Assembly: GCF_938018035.1 (NCBI RefSeq)
Contig: NZ_CALIJF010000083.1
Span: 1-5,113, forward strand
Direction of reading: 5' to 3'
Source of the DNA: an uncultured Campylobacter sp.
Lineage (GTDB): Bacteria; Campylobacterota; Campylobacteria; Campylobacterales; Campylobacteraceae
Length of the DNA: 5,113 nt
In this document: piece by piece, positions 1 to 5,113 of the stretch
Position numbering within the stretch: position 1 is the first letter of the stretch
Layout: every line of letters begins with the position of its first letter
Position numbers and translations under genes: made by a program
The notes under the pieces: generated by a model
Told to the model about the DNA's origin: nothing
Database searches by the model: none
What the model saw: the letters and a program-made list of their open reading frames with translations, nothing else

Positions 1-1096
1 AAATTTCAGAAATTTGAACGTCGAGCTTATTGATGATCTCGATACCCTTGCGAATTTCATTATCGGTCATATCGCGGCGAAGACCACCCATAATGACGTT
101 GCCGTAGGTCTTACGACCGCCGGTTACGAGCTGAGCTAACTCCATGGAGTACTCGCGCACCCTAAAGATATGCATGAAGGCGTTGTAGTTACCCGTTACC
201 TCGCAGGCTAGACCGATATTTAAAAGATGGCTGTGAAGACGCTCGATCTCAAGGCAGATGACGCGGATAGCTTGCGCACGAAGCGGAATTTCAAGCTTGA
301 TGGCTTTCTCTGCTGCTTCAATACACGCAATCGCGTGAGCGTAGCCGCAAATTCCGCAGACGCGCTCTGCTAAATAGCCCATCTGATCGTAATTCATTCG
401 GTTTTCAGCTAGCTTCTCCATACCGCGGTGTTGATAAAACAAGCGGTAGTCCGCATCAATAATCTCATCGCCGTCGCAAAATAGTCTAAAGTGTCCCGGC
501 TCATCGCTCGTTACGTGAAGAGGTCCAAGCGGAACATCCACTACGCCATCACCGCTAGGAAATAAAAACTCTGCATTAGGTTCGTCTTTATGATCTACAG
601 GATCAGGCCTATAGCGGTAGTCCATCGCGTCTTTGCGAAGCGGATGAAGTCCATCCGGCCAATCATCGCTTAACACCAAACGGCGTTTATCAGGCAAGCC
701 CTCAGCGATTAAACCAAACATATCGAAAGCTTCTCTTTCGTACCATACGCAAGCAGGCACTAAAGGAGTAACCGACGGGAATGTAGGATCCGATCCGGGA
801 ATTAGCGTCCTAACGGTGATGAAGCATTTATCCTCTGCGGCGAAATCCTCCGCTTCGGTCATTTTGCCACCTTCCATAGATATCGCATAGTAAAGCGCGA
901 AATTTCCGTTTAGCTCGCGCTCATCGTTAGGGATCATCGTGCTGATAAAACCGCCGATGTCATAATACAGCGTCTTAACCGCAAGCGGCAGATCATTTCT
1001 ATCCACTAAAACGGTGATTTGATCCTCGGCTTGGCGGGTAACTTCTAAGACCTTGACTTTGGTCTTTAAAATTTCTATAAATTTATCGCCTCTCAT
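1..1096 (-). CDS. hyfG: Hydrogenase-4 large catalytic subunit (HyfG / HycE-like), 3'-truncated by window edge
   Basis: The frame is open from the ATG at 1096 to the left edge: 365 complete codons plus one base. E. coli HycE/HyfG are about 555-570 residues, so roughly the last 200 are outside. The N-terminal part (about 1-175) is a NuoC-like (30 kDa complex I subunit) domain, shown by the block WYEREAFDMFGL (118-129). From about 186 the NuoD-like / [NiFe]-hydrogenase large-subunit domain starts with VPLGPLHVTSDEPGHFRLF (188-206), then YQHRGMEKLAE (221-231). The proximal Ni-Fe ligand motif is RVCGICGYAH (245-254), with Cys247, Cys250 and His254. ERLHSHLLNIGL (285-296) and GGRKTYG (326-332) follow. 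These blocks are strongly HycE/HyfG-like. The C-terminal DPCxxC ligand pair and the maturation-protease site are not visible. The protein should hold the Ni-Fe centre on the cytoplasmic side and catalyse H+/H2 interconversion. Real NuoCD is rejected because it lacks the RxCGxC motif. Confidence 0.95.
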   Translation of the reverse strand, partial: MRGDKFIEILKTKVKVLEVTRQAEDQITVLVDRNDLPLAVKTLYYDIGGFISTMIPNDERELNGNFALYYAISMEGGKMTEAEDFAAEDKCFITVRTLIPGSDPTFPSVTPLVPACVWYEREAFDMFGLIAEGLPDKRRLVLSDDWPDGLHPLRKDAMDYRYRPDPVDHKDEPNAEFLFPSGDGVVDVPLGPLHVTSDEPGHFRLFCDGDEIIDADYRLFYQHRGMEKLAENRMNYDQMGYLAERVCGICGYAHAIACIEAAEKAIKLEIPLRAQAIRVICLEIERLHSHLLNIGLACEVTGNYNAFMHIFRVREYSMELAQLVTGGRKTYGNVIMGGLRRDMTDNEIRKGIEIINKLDVQISEI

Positions 1097-1098
1097 TT

Positions 1099-2583
1099 TT
1101 AACCTCTCATCATTATTCTAACGCCGTTTTCGACGAGCATCCAAAAATCACCTACGTGCCATACGCCGAAAATTATCACTAAAGCGCAAAGCAAGATTAG
1201 CGGTAAATTCTCAAACAAGCTCATCTCTTTAGCATAAACCACTTCACCTTTAGGCGTACCGAAGCTCGCTAGATTAAAGTGCGCGAAGTCCGCGATGAAA
1301 ATAATTACGAGCGCGATCGCAAATAATGCTACAGCTATGTATTGACCGCTGGCTATCGCGCCTTTGAAAACGTTAAATTCGCTTACAAAGATCGCAAACG
1401 CAGGAACACCTACGAGCGAGCAGACCGCAGCACCAAACATTATCGTAGTAAGCGGAGCGATTTTTACCATACCGCCCATTCTAGACATATCTTTGTGACC
1501 GTAAATTCTAGCGATATTACCGGTAGAGCAGAATGCAAGAGCCTTGGTAAAGCTGTGAGCTAAGCAGTGAAAGATCGCGGCAAGCAAGCCAAAATATCCG
1601 CCGATGCCTAGCGCAAATGCAATAACACCCATATGAACGACCGAGTGGTAAGCAAACATCCTCTTTACGTCGTGCTGACGAACAAGGAAAATTCCTGCTA
1701 TAAATAGCGTGATCGTACCGGAAATTAACATCACGGATTGAACAAAGTCAAAGCCTACAGCTTGAGCTGTAATAGCGTAATATCTAAATATCGCTAGCAT
1801 CGCACATTTTAAAAGCACACCCGAAAGTAGTGCTGAAATAGGAGCCGGACCTTCTGCGTGAACGTCAGGAAGCCAAGTGTGAGTAGGAGCAAGTCCTGCT
1901 TTGGTTCCAAAGCCTATTAGAGCGAATATAAAGATAAGCTTAGCAGCATCGCCGTTTAAATTTTTGGCATTATCCATAATGCTCGTCCAAAGCATCGAAG
2001 CCTCGCCGTCGCCTGTGATTTTGAATGTAGCCGCATATAGTAAAACGGTAGCATAAAGCGCGAATGCTAAACCGATCGAGCAGATAACGATATATTTGTA
2101 ACCGCTCTCGGTGGATTTTTTATCTTTGTGAATAGCGACCAAAAATACCGATGCTAACGTAGTAGCCTCTACCGCAGCCCACATAAACGCAACGTTGTTA
2201 CAGATCACGCTAAGCGTCATCGTAAAAACGAAAACGTGGCAGAGCGCGTAGTATTTTCTAAGATCGCTAAGATCCAAATGACCGCCCTGTATCTCCCACT
2301 TCATATAGGTGGTGGAGTATAAATTTACCAAAAAGCCCGTTACGGCGATTAGCACTAAAAATACGCAACCTAGGCTATCTAGGAATAGGAATTTATCGTA
2401 TGCGTAAAACGCCTCGGCATTGCCGCTGATAAGCTTGCCTACGTTACAGAGTAGCCCTGCAGATGTAACTGCAGAAATCAAAACGTGTAGCGAGCTTAGG
2501 AGCTTGAAATTCTTAGGGCATAAGAATAATATCAGCGCTCCGAGCAACGGAAAAATTAATATAAAAGCTAAACTATTCATCAT
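1099..2583 (-). CDS. hyfF: Hydrogenase-4 component F (HyfF), antiporter-like proton/ion-conducting membrane subunit
   Basis: This complete 494-residue protein is a member of the NuoL/M/N-Mrp proton-conducting family, somewhat shorter than E. coli HyfF (about 525). About thirteen to fourteen membrane helices fill the chain. The family's ion-channel residues are in place: Glu139 in WAAVEATTLAS (fifth-helix glutamate); Lys228 in FGTKAGLAPTHTWLPDVHAE (225-244), the seventh-helix lysine followed by the conserved Pro/His loop; Lys259 in LLSGVLLKCAML; His344 and Lys347 in HCLAHSFTKALAF; and Glu402 in IFVSEFNVF (twelfth-helix region). It should translocate H+ or Na+ across the inner membrane in concert with HyfB and HyfE. 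The first ATG overlaps the hyfE stop by one base (TAATG), and an alternative ATG three bases later would remove one residue. The stop TAA is two bases before hyfG. It could be mistaken for a NuoM or MrpD homologue, but the flanking hyfE and hyfG settle the assignment. Confidence 0.95.
   Translation of the reverse strand: MMNSLAFILIFPLLGALILFLCPKNFKLLSSLHVLISAVTSAGLLCNVGKLISGNAEAFYAYDKFLFLDSLGCVFLVLIAVTGFLVNLYSTTYMKWEIQGGHLDLSDLRKYYALCHVFVFTMTLSVICNNVAFMWAAVEATTLASVFLVAIHKDKKSTESGYKYIVICSIGLAFALYATVLLYAATFKITGDGEASMLWTSIMDNAKNLNGDAAKLIFIFALIGFGTKAGLAPTHTWLPDVHAEGPAPISALLSGVLLKCAMLAIFRYYAITAQAVGFDFVQSVMLISGTITLFIAGIFLVRQHDVKRMFAYHSVVHMGVIAFALGIGGYFGLLAAIFHCLAHSFTKALAFCSTGNIARIYGHKDMSRMGGMVKIAPLTTIMFGAAVCSLVGVPAFAIFVSEFNVFKGAIASGQYIAVALFAIALVIIFIADFAHFNLASFGTPKGEVVYAKEMSLFENLPLILLCALVIIFGVWHVGDFWMLVENGVRIMMRG
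1103..1107 (-). promoter_or_regulatory. Ribosome binding site of hyfG within the hyfF 3' end
   Basis: AGAGG on the minus strand lies six bases before the hyfG ATG at 1096 and is encoded by the Arg-Gly codons that end hyfF. It selects this ATG as the hyfG start. The eight bases ATGAGAGG occur twice here, at 1110-1103 (end of hyfF) and 1096-1089 (start of hyfG), but only the second copy has a good upstream site in the hyfG frame. Confidence 0.75.
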
Positions 2584-3227
2584 TAACCCCTTAAATTCGA
2601 AGCTTTAGACGTATCAAGCCCGTCATAAGCTTTGTAAAATCTAACCGCCAAAATGCTCATAATAATAACCGCAAAGATTGCATCGGTTAAAATTCCAAGC
2701 TCGACTAGCTCGTGAGAGTTGTAAGCCATAAGTGCAAGGCTTAGGTGGATGCCGTTTTCAAAGAGGCAGTAGGCTAGAATTTGCTTGATGAAAGAATTTC
2801 TTAGCATGAAGCCGAAAATTCCCATCATAAATACGGTTACCGCCGCTATTAGAACGATTCTTTCTTGAATAAGAGAGAATTTAAGCAAGATCGGATTGAT
2901 TGTCATCGCAATCGCTAGCGAAAATCCCATCGCAATAACGGGGCTTACGAAAAAGCCGCCTACCGGCTCATCCTCGCTGATCACATCCAGCTTTTTAACT
3001 AGCCAAAATAAAATTCCCGGCACGAAAATAACCTTCGTAAAAAACGCCACTATCGCCCAAATTCTAAGCTGTGGCGCATTGAAGTTAGAATACAGCATAA
3101 AAAATATGCTTACCAAAAGTAGCGTCTGAATCGCGTAAATTCCGATCGAAAGCTTTAAATTTCTAAGTCCGAATACCGCGAGTGACGTTACAATCATACA
3201 AATTGCTAAAATATCGATACTATTCAT
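2583..3227 (-). CDS. hyfE: Hydrogenase-4 component E (HyfE), small membrane subunit with NuoK-like C-terminal part
   Basis: This complete 214-residue protein matches the usual HyfE size of about 215. It is very hydrophobic, with roughly seven membrane segments (near 4-21, 27-45, 55-76, 92-114, 123-142, 146-167 and 175-196) and a short polar tail. A hydrophilic loop (about 79-90, DVISEDEPVGG) separates the N-terminal part from the C-terminal half. The C-terminal half resembles NuoK/MrpC: KQILAYCLFENGIHL (148-162) contains Glu157, and LVELGILTDAIFAVI (174-188) contains Glu176. These are plausible counterparts of the two buried NuoK glutamates used in ion translocation (inference by motif). Directly upstream is hyfC, one base away. 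In the E. coli operon a hyfD gene separates hyfC from hyfE; here it is missing. The stop TAA shares its last base with the first ATG of hyfF. Confidence 0.92.
   Translation of the reverse strand: MNSIDILAICMIVTSLAVFGLRNLKLSIGIYAIQTLLLVSIFFMLYSNFNAPQLRIWAIVAFFTKVIFVPGILFWLVKKLDVISEDEPVGGFFVSPVIAMGFSLAIAMTINPILLKFSLIQERIVLIAAVTVFMMGIFGFMLRNSFIKQILAYCLFENGIHLSLALMAYNSHELVELGILTDAIFAVIIMSILAVRFYKAYDGLDTSKASNLRG
2587..2592 (-). promoter_or_regulatory. Ribosome binding site of hyfF, lying over the last codons of hyfE
   Basis: AAGGGG on the minus strand is three bases from the first hyfF ATG (2583) and six bases from a second, adjacent in-frame ATG (2580). The six-base spacing equals that of the hyfC and hyfG sites, so the second ATG is a realistic start. 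The site is encoded by the Leu-Arg-Gly end of hyfE. Confidence 0.6.
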
Positions 3228-3228
3228 C

Positions 3229-4158
3229 TTAAAATCCTACTACGTAAAGCGTTAATGCCGCAAAAGCAATGGCAAGAGCGCCGCATGAAATTTTGCGCAT
3301 GCTCGAAGTCATTCTGAAGCGTGGTCCAAAGTTGTCGATGAAAACGGCTGCTACGTAAAATACGCCAGTTTTTAGCACAAAGATTATGATTGCCAAAAAC
3401 GGATTGCTAAAATTCCACGGCTCAAATATCGTTAGGAATAATCCGATCATCGCAAATTGCTTCAAAATAAGCGCCGCTTGCACTAAGCCCAAATCGCTAC
3501 CTGCATATTCGCCCAAAAGTCCTTCTTGAAGCTCTTGCTCGGCTTCGGCAAGATCAAATGGCTTTCTGCCGGTCTCGACATACATACACCATAAAAACGC
3601 AATCGAAGCGACAGCAAAGCTTGGAATTTGATAGCCGATCTGACCGCTGCGTACCATCTGCTGGATCTCAACTAAATTTGAAGTTCCTGCAGCCATCATT
3701 ACTACGATTAGGCACATCATCATCACAGGTTCGACAAAAACGGCAAGCATCTGCTCACGTCCACCGCCGGTTGCCGCAAAAGGGTTACCGCTATCTATCG
3801 AAGCCGCACCGAATACGAAGCGCAAAAGCGCACCTAGATATAGGATAACGAAAATATCCGAATACGCTCCGAAAAGAGTATCTTTGCTGTATGTAATAGG
3901 AATAGCCGCCAAAATCGCTGCCGAAGTAGCGAAAAGGAAAAACGGCGCCCACCTAAATACCCAGTGGCTGCACGCAGGAACGGTTCTGCCGCGCTTAAAA
4001 AGCTTAATAATATCGCGGTAAGTCTGGAAAAAATCGCTTCCTTGTTTCGACTGAAGTTTGGCTCGAAGTTTTCTAGCCATACCGTCGAAGAGTGGAGCGA
4101 CTAGGACGATAACCGCGACTTGAAATATCATTAAAAATATAGTTTGTATAGTCTGCAT
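3229..4158 (-). CDS. hyfC: Hydrogenase-4 component C (HyfC), NuoH-like membrane anchor subunit
   Basis: This complete 309-residue protein is close to the usual HyfC/HycD length of about 310-320. It belongs to the NuoH/respiratory complex I subunit 1 family, the subunit that joins the membrane arm to the hydrogenase module and, in complex I, carries the acidic path towards the quinone site. About eight hydrophobic helices are visible (near 4-24, 70-88, 100-118, 138-158, 180-195, 226-246, 252-273 and 288-307). Diagnostic motifs are the loop DSGNPFAATGGGREQ (122-136), Glu143 in the following helix, and the family signature ETGRKPFDLAEAEQEL (195-210), whose acidic residues are Glu195, Asp202, Glu205, Glu207 and Glu209; GEYAGSD (216-222) follows. 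The ATG at 4158 is fixed by a perfect AGGAGG. The stop TAA comes one base before hyfE. No irregularity is seen. Confidence 0.95.
   Translation of the reverse strand: MQTIQTIFLMIFQVAVIVLVAPLFDGMARKLRAKLQSKQGSDFFQTYRDIIKLFKRGRTVPACSHWVFRWAPFFLFATSAAILAAIPITYSKDTLFGAYSDIFVILYLGALLRFVFGAASIDSGNPFAATGGGREQMLAVFVEPVMMMCLIVVMMAAGTSNLVEIQQMVRSGQIGYQIPSFAVASIAFLWCMYVETGRKPFDLAEAEQELQEGLLGEYAGSDLGLVQAALILKQFAMIGLFLTIFEPWNFSNPFLAIIIFVLKTGVFYVAAVFIDNFGPRFRMTSSMRKISCGALAIAFAALTLYVVGF
3235..3238 (-). promoter_or_regulatory. Ribosome binding site of hyfE inside the hyfC 3' end
   Basis: AGGA on the minus strand sits seven bases upstream of the hyfE ATG, within the last codons of hyfC (Val-Gly-Phe-stop). It is shorter than the hyfC site but well spaced and supports the start at 3227. 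Confidence 0.65.
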
Positions 4159-4164
4159 CTTAAA

Positions 4165-4170
4165 CCTCCT
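4165..4170 (-). promoter_or_regulatory. Ribosome binding site of hyfC, overlapping the hyfB stop codon
   Basis: On the minus strand a perfect AGGAGG lies six bases before the hyfC ATG. Its first two bases are the last two bases of the hyfB TAG stop. It is the strongest Shine-Dalgarno sequence in the window and supports the Met at 4158 as the start. Its position implies that ribosomes terminating hyfB cover or release the hyfC initiation site, which fits translational coupling (inference). Confidence 0.85.
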
Positions 4171-5113
4171 AGATCAAGAAATATCCGACGCCCAGTATCG
4201 CGCAAAGATAGATTAGGATGTAAAGCGTATATAAATTTGCATAGCCGCTTTGAATAATTCCTATCTTATCGGCGACCTTCTTACTCCAATCGATTACCGG
4301 TTGATAAATTATCGTCCACCAAATGTCTTGTGGGTGGTTGTGATACTCGATCGGTCCGAAGTAGCCGTTTTGCTCTATTCTGCGTTTATGACCTCTAAAT
4401 AACCAGTCCATAATCTTTCTTAAATCGCCGGTAAAAGGACTGCCGGTCATCTGCATGCGAGGGCTATATTTAAAGCCGCACGCCCAAGGATCTGTCTCGC
4501 GAGGTTTGTCGCGATTTGCTTTCATAACCGCTAGGATGATAAACGGAAGCAGCATTGTAGAACACAAAATCACTGCAATAAGAGGAGTTGAAACGATACT
4601 TCCCAAAGGCGAAGTGATTGACGAAGCGCCTAGGCTTGCGACATACCCACTATTGGAAGTAATAGAATTTACCGCTTGCATGATGTAATCAACTATGAAG
4701 TGTGCGCCTACACCAAATCCCACGCAGCCTATCATCAGTATGATCATTCCTAAAACCATTCCTAGAGGGCTTTCTTTTGCATTTTCCCAAATTTTTTCAT
4801 CCCTTGGGGTTCCTGCAAAGATTACCGCATAAAGCTTAAGGTGCATACCAACCAAAACGCCGGTAAGTGCAAGAGCGACCACTGCTAAAGAGAAGGCGTA
4901 TCTAATGAAAATTCCGCTTTCCTTAGCACCTTGAAGCATTCCTTGATAGGTAAACCACTCTGAAACGAAGCCATTTACCGGAGGAAGCGCTGCGATACCC
5001 ATGATACCGATAAACATACCGACGGCAGTTAGAGGCATTTTTTTAGCTAGTCCTCCTAGCACGTCCATATTCTGCGTATGAGTAGCGTGGATTACAGAGC
5101 CTGCACATAAGAA
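4169..5113 (-). CDS. hyfB: Hydrogenase-4 component B (HyfB), antiporter-like membrane subunit, 5'-truncated by window edge
   Basis: This is the C-terminal part (314 residues visible) of a NuoL/M/N- and Mrp-antiporter-like subunit of a group 4 membrane-bound hydrogenase. The frame stays open to the right edge: fifteen codons precede the Met at 5068, and they encode a typical family stretch (VIHATHTQNMDVLGGLAKK). That Met is therefore internal and the true start lies beyond 5113. Full-length HyfB proteins are about 670 residues, so roughly half is missing. Visible landmarks are PPVNGFVSEW at residues 44-53 counted from the edge, with the membrane-embedded Glu52 expected in the ion-conducting half-channel. 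Several hydrophobic helices follow. A conserved hydrophilic block (TDPWACGFKYSPRMQ, about 207-221) is typical of the HyfB/HycC tail, and a final membrane helix ends the protein. The stop is TAG, ten bases before hyfC. The likely role is H+ or Na+ translocation in the inner membrane. HycC is the alternative name for its formate-hydrogenlyase-1 counterpart; the hyfE and hyfF neighbours favour HyfB. Confidence 0.93.
   Translation of the reverse strand, partial: FLCAGSVIHATHTQNMDVLGGLAKKMPLTAVGMFIGIMGIAALPPVNGFVSEWFTYQGMLQGAKESGIFIRYAFSLAVVALALTGVLVGMHLKLYAVIFAGTPRDEKIWENAKESPLGMVLGMIILMIGCVGFGVGAHFIVDYIMQAVNSITSNSGYVASLGASSITSPLGSIVSTPLIAVILCSTMLLPFIILAVMKANRDKPRETDPWACGFKYSPRMQMTGSPFTGDLRKIMDWLFRGHKRRIEQNGYFGPIEYHNHPQDIWWTIIYQPVIDWSKKVADKIGIIQSGYANLYTLYILIYLCAILGVGYFLI

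Noticed and set aside
1..1096. Reading the left-hand gene as complex I NuoCD
   Set aside because: It has the CGxC Ni-ligand pair (Cys247, Cys250) missing from NuoD, and its neighbours are hyf genes, not nuo genes.
1342..1563. Plus-strand open frame opposite hyfF
   Set aside because: It lies wholly inside the antisense of a strongly conserved gene, and its translation is basic, low in hydrophobic residues and like no family I know. Antisense shadow.
2457..2476. Two CTGCAG palindromes six bases apart, possible small hairpin
   Set aside because: It is inside hyfF, the arms are only six bases, there is no T-run after it on either strand, and ordinary codons explain it.
3483..3671. Short minus-strand frame within hyfC in another phase
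   Set aside because: Overlaps the conserved NuoH signature of hyfC in a shifted frame. It is neither a frameshifted piece nor a known overlapping gene.
3558..3848. Plus-strand open frame opposite hyfC
   Set aside because: The translation is rich in Ser, Arg and Gln with no recognisable domain, and hyfC is complete and convincing in the other strand.
5054..5068. Met at 5068 as the start of a separate 299-residue protein
   Set aside because: The frame continues upstream to the window edge with family-typical residues, and no convincing Shine-Dalgarno precedes this ATG. It is an internal Met of hyfB.

Overview
The window is one continuous minus-strand operon fragment encoding most of a membrane-bound, energy-converting [NiFe]-hydrogenase of the hydrogenase-4 / formate hydrogenlyase type (Hyf, group 4, complex I-related). 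Read in the direction of transcription, from high to low coordinates, the order is hyfB (3' part only, entering at the right edge), hyfC, hyfE, hyfF and hyfG (5' part only, leaving at the left edge). No gene on the plus strand is supported, and there is essentially no non-coding DNA. The junctions are a 10-base gap (hyfB/hyfC), a 1-base gap (hyfC/hyfE), a 1-base TAATG overlap (hyfE/hyfF) and a 2-base gap (hyfF/hyfG). Each downstream gene has a purine-rich Shine-Dalgarno sequence lying in the end of the gene before it.

The subunits fit together as one complex. HyfC (NuoH-like) is the membrane anchor that meets the soluble arm. HyfE (NuoK-like C-terminal half) is the small membrane subunit. HyfB and HyfF are the Mrp/NuoL-M-N-like ion-translocating subunits. 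HyfG is the large catalytic subunit, with a NuoC-like domain fused to a NuoD-like / hydrogenase large-subunit domain. The first Ni-binding cysteine pair of HyfG is present; the C-terminal pair lies outside the window. By family precedent the complex couples hydrogen turnover in the cytoplasm to H+ or Na+ movement across the inner membrane. Direction and electron partner (formate dehydrogenase, ferredoxin or other) cannot be read from this window.

The most notable feature is a gene that is not there. hyfC is followed directly by hyfE, with no hyfD-like antiporter gene between them as in the Escherichia coli hyf operon. The complex as encoded here would therefore have two antiporter-like subunits instead of three, unless a hyfD homologue lies elsewhere.

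The organism is probably a member of Campylobacterota, most likely a Campylobacter of the hydrogen-using oral group (concisus, curvus, rectus, showae, gracilis). This is inferred from codon choice (many AAA, TTT, AGA and TTA alongside GCG and CGC), the moderately AT-rich composition and the hyfD-less Hyf layout. It is a judgement by eye, not a database match. The region looks like an ordinary conserved metabolic operon rather than a new system. I saw no mobile element, RNA gene, CRISPR array, promoter or terminator in it.
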